Source: Leisingera methylohalidivorans DSM 14336 (GTDB lineage: Bacteria; Pseudomonadota; Alphaproteobacteria; Rhodobacterales; Rhodobacteraceae). Taken from it: 64,000 bases of DNA. The stretch is taken from positions 1,018,371 to 1,082,370 of the forward strand of contig NC_023135.1 in NCBI RefSeq assembly GCF_000511355.1, written 5' to 3'. The notes below the pieces were generated by a model that was given only the letters and a program-made list of their open reading frames with translations, ran no database searches and had not been told where the DNA came from. Made by a program: the position numbers and the translations under genes. Positions 1 through 9,669 of this stretch are shown piece after piece; position 1 is the first letter of the stretch, and each line of letters begins with the position of its first letter.

Positions 1-766
1 TGCCGCCGAGCTCCTCTCCCAGGCCTTTTTCGATCGCAAAGATCGGCAGGTAGACGACATAGATCCACCACCCGGCCGAGCGGATCACTGCAAACAGCCA
101 GCCGGCGACCAGCCGCGGCTGGGCCAGGAAGCGCGGCACATAGGCCAGCGGGCTGGAGGCGGGGCCGCGGGCGCGGGCGATCTGCTTGCCGTTGCCCATC
201 CGCATCCACCAGAAGGCCGCCAGCATCAGCAGCGCCGCCGCGGCGGAAATCAGGAACGGGGCAGGGGGCCAGACCTCCAGCAGCAGCACGCCGGCCACCG
301 GTCCGGCGGTCCAGCCAAGCGCCGAATAGAACATCCGCGAGGTTTCGCATTGCCCCAGCGCCACCCGCGAGATGTAGTCCAGCACGTAGGCATTGAAGCA
401 GATGAAGGTGGTCACCGCCGCCACCGTGTTCAGCGCAAGGGCCGCAAGCACCGACGCCGGGCTGCCTTCGATGGCGAAACCGGCCGAAGCGACGAACATC
501 AGCGCCCCCAGCGAATAGGCCCAGCGGCGCGGCACCAGCCGGATCAGGGCAGGGATCATCAGACCGGCCAGCAGCGACAGGATACCGACAGCAAAGTATG
601 AGGCCGACACCAGCCCGGCATCGCCCAAGGCCCGGTACATGATCAGCGGAAAGACCGAGATCAGCGTGCCGCGCACCACCGCTTCCAGCCCGGCCAGGAT
701 GCCAAAATCCCGCACCGATGGCACCGGCGCATGGCGCAGCCATTCGGGTATCCGCCTCTCGTGCAT
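1..766 (-). CDS. MFS transporter, partial (C-terminus outside window)
   Basis: The ATG at 766 opens a frame that stays open to base 1, giving the N-terminal 255 residues. These form repeated hydrophobic helices separated by short basic loops (for example WMRMGNGKQIARARG at the cytoplasmic centre), the usual two-bundle layout of the major facilitator superfamily. The likely role is inner-membrane secondary transport; the substrate cannot be read from this part. A purine-rich AGAGGAGG sequence lies just upstream of the ATG and supports the start. The downstream neighbour on the same strand is an EamA transporter, separated by about 120 bases, so cotranscription is possible but not shown. The family call rests on helix pattern and general similarity. 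Confidence 0.7.
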   Translation of the reverse strand, partial: MHERRIPEWLRHAPVPSVRDFGILAGLEAVVRGTLISVFPLIMYRALGDAGLVSASYFAVGILSLLAGLMIPALIRLVPRRWAYSLGALMFVASAGFAIEGSPASVLAALALNTVAAVTTFICFNAYVLDYISRVALGQCETSRMFYSALGWTAGPVAGVLLLEVWPPAPFLISAAAALLMLAAFWWMRMGNGKQIARARGPASSPLAYVPRFLAQPRLVAGWLFAVIRSAGWWIYVVYLPIFAIEKGLGEELGG

Positions 767-889
767 CTGCGTCCTCCTCTCCTGTTACCGGACAGGGTGG
801 CGCGCAAAATGCCGGAAAAATGCCGGTTTTCGACGCGGGGGTCGCAGGCGGGCCGCGCACCGGAAATAACTTCCGTGAAGGCCGGCCGC

Positions 890-1807
890 CTAGGATCTTT
901 GTGCGGCGGCGGCTGCGCGGCCGGCCGGGGGAATCGGCCGCCCTTCCCGCCAGGCGAGGATGGCGGCGCCCGCCAGGATGATAAAGGCGCCAAGCAGGGA
1001 GATGGCATCCGGCACCGCGCCAAAGCCGAGAAAGTCGTAAAATGCTGCAAAAACCAGCGTGGCATAGCTGAACGGCGCCGCAAAGGAGGCATCGGCGCGG
1101 GCCATGCCGTTGATGAAACAGGCCTGGGCACAGGCCATCAGCAGCCCCAGCGCGGCCAGCGCCCCCCATTGCGCAAGGCTGGGCATTTGCCAGACCGGCA
1201 GCACGGCGCAGCTGGCAATCAGCATCCCCAAGAGGTTGTTGAACCATAACACCTGCAAGGGCGCTTCGCGGCCTGCCAGTTTCTTGATGAAGATCAGCTC
1301 CAGCCCCATCACTGCCGCCGCCGCCAGCGCCAGCAGGGCCGCGGGCTGGAAACTGGCCGGGGCCGGCCGCAGCAGGATCATGGCGCCGATCATGGCAATC
1401 AGCGCCGCGCCCCAGCGCCAGGGGCCGACCCGCTCTCCCAGCAGCGGGATGGCCAGCAGCATGCCGAACACCGGGTTCAGGAAGGTGATCGCAGTGGCAT
1501 CGGCCAGCGGGATATAGGCAACCGAGGCAAACATCAGCGTGACCCCGGCCCAGCCGAACGCGGTGCGTCCGATGTGGTAGCCCCAATGCGGCCGGATAAA
1601 CCTGGGCCGCAGGGCAATCACCACTGCGGAGATTGCCAGAAAGGCAAACACAAACCGCCCATGGCTGATCTGCAGCGGGTGCAGCGGCGCGCCCAGCAGA
1701 TCGGTTCCCAGCGCCTTGGCCAGCAGGGTGGTGCCGGCAATGAAGGTTGTTGCCGCCAGAATGAGGGCGGCGGCCAGCGGCGGGTTCTGCGGAGTAGCGA
1801 GGCTCAT
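890..1807 (-). CDS. EamA/DMT-family transporter
   Basis: This is a 305-residue membrane protein with about ten hydrophobic segments and two internal EamA-type halves. The typical sequence FLNPVFGMLLAIPLLGERV closes the first half, and a matching SYATLVFAAFYDFLGFG lies in the second. Such proteins are inner-membrane drug/metabolite transporters, often exporters of amino acids or related metabolites; no substrate is visible here. The frame extends 32 codons further upstream, but that extension (MQGSLPLCRIGN...) is not transporter-like, so I start at the ATG at 1807 with MSLATPQNPPL. No good ribosome site precedes it, which leaves the start uncertain. It lies on the minus strand, divergent from argD. 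Confidence 0.8.
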   Translation of the reverse strand: MSLATPQNPPLAAALILAATTFIAGTTLLAKALGTDLLGAPLHPLQISHGRFVFAFLAISAVVIALRPRFIRPHWGYHIGRTAFGWAGVTLMFASVAYIPLADATAITFLNPVFGMLLAIPLLGERVGPWRWGAALIAMIGAMILLRPAPASFQPAALLALAAAAVMGLELIFIKKLAGREAPLQVLWFNNLLGMLIASCAVLPVWQMPSLAQWGALAALGLLMACAQACFINGMARADASFAAPFSYATLVFAAFYDFLGFGAVPDAISLLGAFIILAGAAILAWREGRPIPPAGRAAAAAQRS

Positions 1808-1917
1808 GGGCAAGCGGTGCGGCAAGCCGCCGCGGGATGCAAGGGGAAACGCATCGCCGCCAGCCGCGTTTCCGATGCGGCAAAGGGGGAGGCTGCCCTG
1901 CAAGTTTACAGGGGAGA

Positions 1918-1997
1918 GGGGCGCTGCCCCGCAGGGCTAAATGAAAGAAGGGCGCGGCCCCTCTTGGCCAGTCGGCCAATTCACCCCGGAGTATTTC
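1918..1997 (+). repeat. Copy of intergenic GGGGCGCTG repeat
   Basis: The stretch holds two degenerate GGGGCGC units and ends in CAATTCACCCCGGAGTATTTC. The same end sequence closes the tandem array near 50.9-51.03 kb and appears inverted at 3465-3503. It lies in the divergent gap upstream of argD (1808-2279), where I see no gene. The rest of that gap contains a short direct repeat CCGTTGACC at about 2206-2223 and no clear promoter. Confidence 0.6.
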
Positions 1998-2279
1998 GGA
2001 CCAGAAAAAAACGGCTGCCGGGCGCCAGTGCCGGTTTGCCGGTCCAAGCCTCCCAAAAGGGGTTTTCTTTTGCCGGAACCTCCATTATGGAACCTTCTTA
2101 TGATCAAACGCGCTTATATCACCCTTCCGCGACGCCGACGCCGCCTGGCGTAACCGGCCCTTTGATCTGTTGTGCCGTTTTCCGGCGCCTCTGCTTTCCC
2201 AAAACCGTTGACCCACCGTTGACCTAAGGCCCTTGCTGAGTCACAGCTTTGGCTTCACTCCATGAAAAGGATGATCCTG

Positions 2280-3455
2280 ATGATCCCGTCCGTCCTGCCG
2301 ACCTACAACCGTGCACCGCTTGAGTTCGTCAAAGGCGAAGGCGCCTGGCTGACCACGGCGGACGGGCGACGCTTTCTGGATCTGGGCTCGGGCATTGCGG
2401 TGAATGCGCTGGGCCATGCCCATCCGGCGCTGGTTGAGGCGCTGACCAGCCAGGCGCAGAACCTGTGGCATGTCTCAAACCTTTACCATATCCCGCAACA
2501 GCAGGCGCTGGCGGACAAGCTGGTGGAGCATACCTTTGCCGACACCGTGTTCTTCACCAATTCCGGCACCGAGGCCTGCGAACTGGCAGTGAAGATGGCG
2601 CGCAAGTATTTCTACGACAAGGGCCAGCCGGAGCGGGTGGAGATCATCACCTTTGACGGTTCGTTCCACGGCCGGTCCTCTGCCGGGATCGCCGCAGCCG
2701 GGTCGGAAAAGATGACCAAGGGCTTCGGCCCGCTGCTGCCCGGCTTCGTGCACCTGACCTTCGGCGATCTGGATGGGCTGACCGATGCCATTACCGGGAC
2801 CACTGCCGCGATCATGATCGAACCGGTGCAAGGCGAGGGCGGCATCCGCCCGGTGCCGGATGCCGAACTGAAGGCGCTGCGGCAGATCTGCGATGAACAC
2901 GGCCTGCTGCTGATCCTGGACGAGGTGCAATGCGGCGTCGGGCGGACCGGCAAGCTGTTCGCCCATGAATGGGCGGGCATCACCCCGGATATCATGATGG
3001 TGGCCAAGGGCATCGGCGGCGGCTTTCCTTTGGGCGCGGTGCTGGCCACCGAAGGTGCTGCCAGCGGCATGACCGCGGGCACCCATGGCTCCACCTACGG
3101 CGGCAACCCTCTGGGCTGCGCGGTCGGCTGCGCGGTGATGGACCATGTGGCAGACCCGGATTTCCTGGCCGACGTGAACCGCAAGGCAGGCCTGCTGCGG
3201 CAAAAGCTGGAAGGGCTGGTTGGCAACCACCCGGAGGTTTTTGAGGAGGTGCGCGGCGCTGGCCTGATGCTGGGCCTGAAGTGCAAGGCGGTGAACAGTG
3301 ATGTGGTAAGCGCAGGCTATGAAAACGAGCTGATCACCGTGCCGGCGGCGGACAATGTGATCCGCCTGCTGCCGCCGCTGACTCTCACCGACGAAGACAT
3401 CGCCGAGGCCGTCAGCCGCTTGGAAAAAACCGCCGCCCAGGTCACCGCCGCCTGA
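2280..3455 (+). CDS. argD: Acetylornithine/aspartate-family aminotransferase
   Basis: A 391-residue class III PLP aminotransferase. It should convert N-acetylglutamate semialdehyde to N-acetylornithine in arginine synthesis, and probably also acts in the DAP branch of lysine synthesis. The sequence shows the [11 protein letters not shown] phosphate-binding loop, the [14 protein letters not shown] region (written [11 protein letters not shown]), the cofactor-contacting [14 protein letters not shown], and the Schiff-base lysine in [15 protein letters not shown] (about residue 243). An in-frame ATG at 2262 exists. I prefer 2280 because AAGG at 2267-2270 sits at good distance and [11 protein letters not shown] is the usual start in relatives. 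argF follows after 76 bases, so the two likely form an arginine operon. Confidence 0.92.
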   Translation: MIPSVLPTYNRAPLEFVKGEGAWLTTADGRRFLDLGSGIAVNALGHAHPALVEALTSQAQNLWHVSNLYHIPQQQALADKLVEHTFADTVFFTNSGTEACELAVKMARKYFYDKGQPERVEIITFDGSFHGRSSAGIAAAGSEKMTKGFGPLLPGFVHLTFGDLDGLTDAITGTTAAIMIEPVQGEGGIRPVPDAELKALRQICDEHGLLLILDEVQCGVGRTGKLFAHEWAGITPDIMMVAKGIGGGFPLGAVLATEGAASGMTAGTHGSTYGGNPLGCAVGCAVMDHVADPDFLADVNRKAGLLRQKLEGLVGNHPEVFEEVRGAGLMLGLKCKAVNSDVVSAGYENELITVPAADNVIRLLPPLTLTDEDIAEAVSRLEKTAAQVTAA

Positions 3456-3464
3456 TCATCATCT

Positions 3465-3503
3465 TTGCAGAAATACTCCGGGGGTCCGGGGGCAGCGCCC
3501 CCG
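3465..3503. repeat. Inverted copy of intergenic repeat between argD and argF
   Basis: GCAGAAATACTCCGGGGG followed by the palindrome CCGGGGGCAGCGCCCCCGG. The first part is the reverse complement of the CCGGAGTATTTC end of the repeat at 1918-1997, so argD is bracketed by inverted copies. The palindrome could form an RNA hairpin inside the argD-argF transcript. Confidence 0.55.
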
Positions 3504-3531
3504 GCCTTCGCCAGAACAAAGCGATACCGAC

Positions 3532-4458
3532 ATGAAGCATTTCCTCGACATCCACAAAACCGACCCTGCCGACCTGCGCAAAATCATCGACCAGGCCGGC
3601 GCCACCAAACAGGCGCGCCTCGGCCGTCCCAAGGCGGCGCTGGACGACGAGCTGCCGCTGAAGGACCGGATGGTGGCGCTGATTTTCGAGAAACCCTCGA
3701 CCCGGACCCGCGTCTCCTTTGATGTGGGGGTGCGCCAGATGGGCGGCCAGACCATGGTGCTGTCGGGCAAGGACATGCAGCTGGGCCATGGCGAGACCAT
3801 TGCCGACACCGCCCGCGTTCTGTCGCGCTATGTCGATATGATCATGATCCGCACCTTTGACGAGACGGTGCTGACCGAGATGGCGGACTATGCCGATGTG
3901 CCGGTGATCAACGGCCTCACCGACCGCACCCATCCCTGCCAGATCATGGCCGACGTGCTGACCTATGAAGAGCACCGCGGCCCGATCAAGGGCAAGAAGG
4001 TGGTCTGGGCCGGCGACGGCAACAATGTCTGCGCCTCGTTCCTGCATGCGGCGGGGCAGTTCGGGTTCGACCTCACCTTCACCGGTCCTTCGCAACTGGA
4101 TCCGGAGGAGGAATTCATCGGTCTGGCGCGCAAGGCGGGCGCCAAGGTGACCATTGAACGGGATGCGTTCAAAGCGGTTGAAGGCGCCGATCTGATTGTG
4201 GCCGATACCTGGGTCTCGATGCATGACAGCCAATCGTCCAAAGAGCGCCGCCATAACATGCTGCGTCCCTATCAGGTGAACGATGACCTGATGGCCCATG
4301 CCAAGCCCGATGCGCTGTTCATGCATTGCCTGCCCGCCCACCGCGAGGAAGAGGTGACCTCGGCGGTGATGGATGGCCCGCAGTCCGTGATCTTTGACGA
4401 GGCGGAAAACCGGCTGCACGCGCAAAAGGCCGTCATGCGCTGGTGCATGGGCGGCTGA
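3532..4458 (+). CDS. argF: Ornithine carbamoyltransferase
   Basis: A 308-residue cytosolic enzyme that joins carbamoyl phosphate to ornithine to give citrulline. The carbamoyl-phosphate motif FEKPSTRTR is at residues 53-60, the HPCQ motif at 134-137, and the ornithine-side HCLP motif at 265-268, all intact. The length matches the anabolic ArgF family. It sits 76 bases after argD with an intervening GC hairpin, and is probably cotranscribed. The start at 3532 ([11 protein letters not shown]) is the first in-frame ATG and fits the family N-terminus. Confidence 0.95.
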   Translation: MKHFLDIHKTDPADLRKIIDQAGATKQARLGRPKAALDDELPLKDRMVALIFEKPSTRTRVSFDVGVRQMGGQTMVLSGKDMQLGHGETIADTARVLSRYVDMIMIRTFDETVLTEMADYADVPVINGLTDRTHPCQIMADVLTYEEHRGPIKGKKVVWAGDGNNVCASFLHAAGQFGFDLTFTGPSQLDPEEEFIGLARKAGAKVTIERDAFKAVEGADLIVADTWVSMHDSQSSKERRHNMLRPYQVNDDLMAHAKPDALFMHCLPAHREEEVTSAVMDGPQSVIFDEAENRLHAQKAVMRWCMGG

Positions 4459-4704
4459 TTTCTGCGGCTAGCGCGGCGGCGGGCTGCCGCCTGCCGCGGT
4501 CCCTTCCATGGAATGAACCTTGCCAGTTGGGCGTGGCGCCGGGCCTTTGGCCCGGCGCGGGCCGGCCCGGTTGATGGCGCGGAAATTGCCGCCCAAAGGC
4601 ATCCATACGGCCTGGGACGATACCGGTGCCGGCCTCCGCAATGCCTTGCGCCCGGCGCGGCGGGCTGGTGCTGCGGCCTTGGGGGCGAGCCGTTCTGACC
4701 CGGG

Positions 4705-4742
4705 CAACGAAAAAACCCCCGCGGCCGGCTGGCGCGGGGGCT
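4705..4742 (-). terminator. Rho-independent terminator of the phosphate transporter gene
   Basis: Read on the minus strand, GCCCCCGCG and CGCGGGGG arms enclose a short loop and are followed by TTTTTT, just beyond the stop of the PiT gene. The rest of the 4459-4765 gap holds GC-rich hairpins but no gene I can support. Confidence 0.75.
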
Positions 4743-4765
4743 CTCAAGTGCCGAAGCCGTGCGGA

Positions 4766-6247
4766 TCAGCCGACGATGGCGTTCAGCAACAGGTAGATCA
4801 CCGCTGACAGCAGCGCGGCGGCGGGCACGGTGATGACCCAGGCCGCAATAATGGTCATGAAGTGGCTGCGGCGCACCAGCTTGCGGCGGCGGCGTTCTTC
4901 GGGCGCGATACGCTTTTCCGGCGGCAGGCCCTCGGCGGATTTTTTCAGGCGGCGCTCCATATGCCATTCGCGGAAGAAACCGACGCCGAACACGGCCCCC
5001 ACAGCGATATGGGTGGAGGACACCGGCAGGCCCAGCCAGCTGGCCACGATCACGGTGATCGCCGCAGACAGCGACACACAGTAGGCGCGCATCGGGTTCA
5101 GCTTGGTGATCTGGCTGCCCACCATGCGGATCAGCTTGGGGCCGAACAGGAACAGGCCGAACGAGATCCCGAAGGCGCCGATCACCATCACCCAGGTGGG
5201 GATGGTCACCTTGGCCGCGAAGTCGCCGAATTCGGTGGCGTGCACGATGGCAGCCAGCGGTCCGACTGCGTTGGCGACGTCATTGGCGCCATGGGCAAAG
5301 GACAGCAGGGCGGCGGAAATCACCAGCGGCAGGCCGAACAGCGCCTTCAGCGACTTGTTGCGGTTCTCCATGCCCTCGGACTGGCGCTTGATCAGCGGCG
5401 CGGTGATCACATAGGACAGCGCCCCGGTGCCGGCGCCGATCATCAGCGCGGTCTCGAGGTCGATCTTGACGATCCGTTTCAGGCCCTTAAGCGCGAGATA
5501 GGCAGCAAAGGCGCCGGCCATGATCCCGACCAGCACCGGCACCCAGCGCCGCGCGGCTGCGATCTTGTCGTCCTGATAGATGATCTTGGCCTTGATGAAG
5601 GCCAGGAACAGGGCGGCAACCACCCCGCCCAATACGGGCGAGATCACCCAGCTGGCGGCGATCTTGCCCATGGTGGGCCAGTTCACGGCGGCAACGCCTG
5701 CGGCCGCCACACCGGCGCCCAGAACACCGCCCACCACCGAATGGGTGGTGGACACAGGCGCGCCGACCCAGGTGGCCAGGTTCACCCATAGCGCCGAGGA
5801 GATCAGCGCCGCCATCATTGCCCAGATGAACACGTCGCTGCTGGCGACAGCCGTGGGATCGACAATGCCCTTGGAAATGGTCGAGACCACATCGCCGCCG
5901 GCCAGCAGCGCGCCCGCGCTTTCGGCAACAGCGGCAATCACGATGGCGCCGCCCATGGTCAGCGCGTTTGCGCCCACCGCCGGCCCCATGTTGTTGGCAA
6001 CGTCATTGGCGCCGATGTTGATCGCCATATAGGCGCCAAAGGCAGCGGCGGCGATTACCACCATATTCATCGCTGAACTGCCAAAGAACACGCCGGCGCC
6101 GAGACCTGCCAGCACGATGAAGGCCAGCGCAATGCCGGGTGCTACCAGAGGGCGGGAGGCATAGCTTGTGGCCAGTTCGAGCTGGGAGATCCGGTTCAGA
6201 TCCTTGTCCAGCGTGTTCCATTGCGTGCGCGGATCTGCATCGCTCAT
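4766..6247 (-). CDS. Inorganic phosphate transporter, PiT family
   Basis: A 493-residue inner-membrane protein with about ten hydrophobic helices. The two PiT signature repeats are present: GANDVANNMGPAVG at residues 79-92 and GANDVANAVGPL near residue 320. Each half also has a matching PVSTTHSVVGG or PVSSTHIAVGA motif, so the inverted-repeat architecture is complete. The family moves phosphate (with divalent metal) driven by proton or sodium gradients. A charged cytoplasmic loop rich in Arg and Lys (RRLKKSAEGLPPEKR...) precedes the last helices. The gene has its own terminator and stands alone; a NUDIX gene lies upstream on the same strand after 90 bases. No Pho box was recognised. Confidence 0.92.
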   Translation of the reverse strand: MSDADPRTQWNTLDKDLNRISQLELATSYASRPLVAPGIALAFIVLAGLGAGVFFGSSAMNMVVIAAAAFGAYMAINIGANDVANNMGPAVGANALTMGGAIVIAAVAESAGALLAGGDVVSTISKGIVDPTAVASSDVFIWAMMAALISSALWVNLATWVGAPVSTTHSVVGGVLGAGVAAAGVAAVNWPTMGKIAASWVISPVLGGVVAALFLAFIKAKIIYQDDKIAAARRWVPVLVGIMAGAFAAYLALKGLKRIVKIDLETALMIGAGTGALSYVITAPLIKRQSEGMENRNKSLKALFGLPLVISAALLSFAHGANDVANAVGPLAAIVHATEFGDFAAKVTIPTWVMVIGAFGISFGLFLFGPKLIRMVGSQITKLNPMRAYCVSLSAAITVIVASWLGLPVSSTHIAVGAVFGVGFFREWHMERRLKKSAEGLPPEKRIAPEERRRRKLVRRSHFMTIIAAWVITVPAAALLSAVIYLLLNAIVG

Positions 6248-6337
6248 CGTGGCATTCCTGATTCCGAAGTCTGCGCACGCGCCTAACGCCGCTCTGGTTA
6301 CGGATCAAGCGTCTGACATGAAAATGTCACATAACTT

Positions 6338-6796
6338 TTACAATTGACGCAAAACGTCCTGCAACTGCGGCTCGTGCACCAGGGTTGCGGCTTCCTCCGG
6401 GCGCATCCACTGGCGGTTGCGCTCAGCAGATTCGGGATAGTCGTCGGTCAGCTGCTCGACCTCGGCCGAGAAAATCAGCGTCGTCACCGGTTCTTCGGTG
6501 CCGTTGTCGTGGTATTTGGTGTAATTGTATTCGCCGATCGGTTTTTCCGAAATGCGGGCCGCGCTGACGCCGGCTTCTTCCCAGGCTTCCTGCAGGGCCG
6601 AATCCGGTCCGTCCTTGCCATCGACCGGCCAGCCCTTGGGCAGGATCCAGCGGCCGGTGCCGCGGCTGGTGATCATCAGCACTTCCTTGCCGTCCGCGCC
6701 GGTTCGGTAGCACAGCGCAGCAACCTGCAGGCGGTTTGGTCGTTTCAGCATCGGCTTGAGAATTTCTTCCCAGGCGCGGATCAGAGTGCTTGTCAT
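6338..6796 (-). CDS. NUDIX hydrolase
   Basis: A 152-residue protein with a NUDIX box in GWPVDGKDGPDSALQEAWEEAGV. The usual Arg of the REUxEE core is Gln here (LQEAWEEAG), while the metal-binding EExxE-type acidic residues are kept. The family cleaves nucleoside-diphosphate-linked compounds; the close DIPP/MutT-like arrangement (RGTGRWILPKGWP before the box) suggests a diphosphoinositol/diadenosine polyphosphate type, but the substrate is inference. The frame extends to 6910, but the upstream residues look non-coding. I start at the ATG at 6796 (MTSTLIRAWEE), with AAAGG about 12 bases ahead. Confidence 0.85.
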   Translation of the reverse strand: MTSTLIRAWEEILKPMLKRPNRLQVAALCYRTGADGKEVLMITSRGTGRWILPKGWPVDGKDGPDSALQEAWEEAGVSAARISEKPIGEYNYTKYHDNGTEEPVTTLIFSAEVEQLTDDYPESAERNRQWMRPEEAATLVHEPQLQDVLRQL

Positions 6797-7009
6797 ATCT
6801 GCCCAGCCTTTGTTGTTGGGTTGGTCCCGTGTTTTGTTTGGAATTGTGGAAAAGTAAGCCTGAATCCCCGGAGTTTCAAGGCCGCAGCCGCAGATATGCC
6901 GGCCTTGCAAGCGGCAGGCTGCATCGGGTCCCGGGCTGCTTGCGCCCGCGGTGCAGACCCCAGCGGGGCGGACCCCGGCGCGGGCCGGGCCGGGATCGCA
7001 GCCCGGCGC

Positions 7010-9469
7010 CTATTTCCGGCGTTTTGCGCGCAGCGTCGGGTCTTCGCGGGTGGGGTCTTCGGGCCAGGGGTGCCTGGGATATTGCGCGCGCATGTCCTTG
7101 CGCACGTCCGCGTATGACCCCGCCCAGAAGCCGGGCAGGTCGCGGGTGATCTGGATCGGGCGCTGGGCCGGCGACAGCAGCGTGATCTTCAGCGGCACAC
7201 CGCCCACGGCAGGGTGGCGGCTGACGCCGAACAGCTCCTGCAGGCGGACCGAGATTTCCGGCACCTCGCCGTCATAGCCGATCGGGATCTTGCGGCCCAG
7301 CGGCGTGATGAAGCTGCCCGGCGCCTCGCGGTCCAGCAGCTGTGTCTGCTCCCAGTTGAGGGCGGCGCGCAGCGCGGGCAGAAGATCGAAACGCTTCCAC
7401 TCTTCGGCGCTTTTCACCCCGTCCAGCATCGGCAGCAGCCAGTCTTCCAGCTGGTCCATCAGGCCGGGGATGGTGAAATCCGGCAGCTCATGGCCCTCAG
7501 CCCGCACCAACTCCACCCGCGCCGCCAGCCGCGCAGCGGCGCCGGTCAGCCGCAGGCCCAGGTCGCGCACACCGTCCAGCATGGCGTGGGCAACGGCGTC
7601 TTGCGGAACCTCTTTCCAGATCCGGTCGTCCAGCACGATGGCGCCGAACCGCTCCTGCTGGCGCGACACCACCCGGCGGTCGCGTTTGGACCAGCCGCAG
7701 ACATCGTTCCAGGCGGTCTGATCCGCAAACAGCGCGCGGATTTCGCCAAGGGAGATCTGCGCCGCCATCCGGATCCTGGCCTCACGCGGGTTGCCGTCGG
7801 TGTCCAGCGCCACGATGAAAGGAGCGCCCGCCAGCGTGTCGCTGCTTTCCAGCACCGCGCCCTTGCCGCCGGACAGCACAAACCGCGGCGCGTCGCCCTT
7901 GCGCCGCTGACCGACGCGGTCGGGATAGGCCAGCGCGGCCATCGCCGCCGGGGACAGCATGCCGGTGCCGCGCCCTGCCTGCCGCTCCAGCCGCCGGGCC
8001 TCGCTTTTGATCCGTTCCACCGCCGGGCGGTTCAGCTGGTAGGGGCGCTTGCGCTCAAACCCCTTGGGATCTTTCAGCGCCTCCAGCCGCAGAGACAGAT
8101 CGGCAGGCGCCCCGCGCAACGGGTCGCGCTCGCCCAGGAGGGCCGCCAGCGGCGCTGCAGCCGGGCCTGCGGTCAGCAGCATATGGCCAAGTCGGGGGTG
8201 CAGCGGCAGCGCCGACAGCGCCTTGCCGTGTTTGGTGATCCGCCCCTGCGCAGTCAAGGCGCCCAGCATCTGCAGCAGCGCTTGCGCTTCGCTCAACGCG
8301 CCGGCGGGTGGCTGGCTGAGAAACGACAGCTCCTCCGGTGCCGCGCCCCACAAGGCCAGCTCCAGCGCCAGATCAGTAAGGTCGGCGCTTTCGATTTCGG
8401 CCGGCGGGAACGCCATCAGCGCGCCTTCCTCGCCCTTGGTCCACAGCCGGTAGCAGACGCCCTCGGCAACCCGGCCCGCGCGGCCCCGGCGCTGGGTGGC
8501 CTCGGCGCGGGTGACTTTCTCCGTTACCAGCCGCGACATGCCGGAGCCGGGATCGAACCGCGCGCGCCGCGCCTGGCCCATATCCACCACCACCCGGATG
8601 TCCTGAATGGTCAGCGAGGTCTCGGCAATCGAGGTTGCCAGCACCACCTTGCGCCCGTCCTTTTCCGGCTGGATGGCGGCACGCTGATCGGCAAAGGGCA
8701 GGGCGCCGAACAGGGGCCGGACATGGCAATGGCCGGGCAGGCGTTTGGCCAGGGCGCCGGCCGCACGGCGGATCTCGCCCTCGCCGGGCAGGAACACCAG
8801 AATGCCGCCGCCCTGATCGCTGTCTGCGCTGCGGGTGTCCTTTTCCGCCTGCACCACCAGATCCGCAAGCGCGTCCGCACGGCGGGCCTGGGCGGGCAGG
8901 GGACGGTCCAGCCAGCGGGTTTCCACCGGATAGCTGCGTCCTTCGGAGGTGACCATCGGCGCGTCCATCAGCGCCGCCACCGGTCCGGCATCCAGCGTTG
9001 CCGACATCGCCATCAGGATCAGGTCATCGCGCAGCGCGCCGGCCACTTCAAGACACAAGGCAAGGCCCAGGTCTGCGTTCAGCGACCGTTCGTGGAATTC
9101 ATCAAAGATCACCGCGCCCACGCCGGGCAGATCCGGGTCCGACTGCAGCATCCGGGTCAGGATGCCTTCGGTCACAACTTCGATGCGGGTGGATTTCGAC
9201 ACTTTGGCATCGCCGCGCACCCGGTAGCCGACGGTTTCCCCGGGTCTCTCGCCCAGCGTTTCCGCCATCCGCTCGGCGGCCGCGCGCGCCGCCAGGCGGC
9301 GGGGCTCCAGCATCACGATCCGCGCCGCGGTCAGCCCGGCCTCCAGCATGGCCAGCGGCACCCGGGTGGTCTTGCCCGCGCCGGGCGGCGCCTGCAGCAC
9401 AGCACGGCCCCGCTTGCGCAGGGCGTCCAGCAATTCAGGAAGGGCGTCTTCGATCGGCAATCTGGTCAT
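7010..9469 (-). CDS. hrpB: ATP-dependent helicase HrpB
   Basis: An 819-residue DEAH/RHA-type helicase. Motif I is APPGAGKTTRVPLAML near residue 35, motif II is IFDEFHERSLNADLGLAL (DEFH), motif III is MSATLD, and the C-terminal motifs VVLATSIAETSLT and RRGRAGR are present. The long C-terminal region matches the HrpB extension (DUF1605-like and the HrpB C-terminal domain). The cellular role of HrpB is poorly defined; it is thought to act on RNA or nucleoprotein. I start at the ATG at 9469 (MTRLPIEDALPEL), preceded by AAGG, instead of the frame's earlier start. It is divergent from meaB across about 200 bases. Confidence 0.9.
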   Translation of the reverse strand: MTRLPIEDALPELLDALRKRGRAVLQAPPGAGKTTRVPLAMLEAGLTAARIVMLEPRRLAARAAAERMAETLGERPGETVGYRVRGDAKVSKSTRIEVVTEGILTRMLQSDPDLPGVGAVIFDEFHERSLNADLGLALCLEVAGALRDDLILMAMSATLDAGPVAALMDAPMVTSEGRSYPVETRWLDRPLPAQARRADALADLVVQAEKDTRSADSDQGGGILVFLPGEGEIRRAAGALAKRLPGHCHVRPLFGALPFADQRAAIQPEKDGRKVVLATSIAETSLTIQDIRVVVDMGQARRARFDPGSGMSRLVTEKVTRAEATQRRGRAGRVAEGVCYRLWTKGEEGALMAFPPAEIESADLTDLALELALWGAAPEELSFLSQPPAGALSEAQALLQMLGALTAQGRITKHGKALSALPLHPRLGHMLLTAGPAAAPLAALLGERDPLRGAPADLSLRLEALKDPKGFERKRPYQLNRPAVERIKSEARRLERQAGRGTGMLSPAAMAALAYPDRVGQRRKGDAPRFVLSGGKGAVLESSDTLAGAPFIVALDTDGNPREARIRMAAQISLGEIRALFADQTAWNDVCGWSKRDRRVVSRQQERFGAIVLDDRIWKEVPQDAVAHAMLDGVRDLGLRLTGAAARLAARVELVRAEGHELPDFTIPGLMDQLEDWLLPMLDGVKSAEEWKRFDLLPALRAALNWEQTQLLDREAPGSFITPLGRKIPIGYDGEVPEISVRLQELFGVSRHPAVGGVPLKITLLSPAQRPIQITRDLPGFWAGSYADVRKDMRAQYPRHPWPEDPTREDPTLRAKRRK

Positions 9470-9669
9470 GACCCGCCTTATCGCCAAAGGCGGCGGCAAG
9501 GTCTAGCGCCCAGTCAGCACCCGGCAGTCTGCGCAAACGGGGGCAGGCGCGGCGGATTTGCCGCCTTTTCCGCGCCCGCTGCTGTTGTAGATTGCCCGGC
9601 AGATGGCAGGCACTGGACAATCCGGGCGGGCTTGCGCCAAGGTCCGCCCATCACGACAGGAAGACGCGC

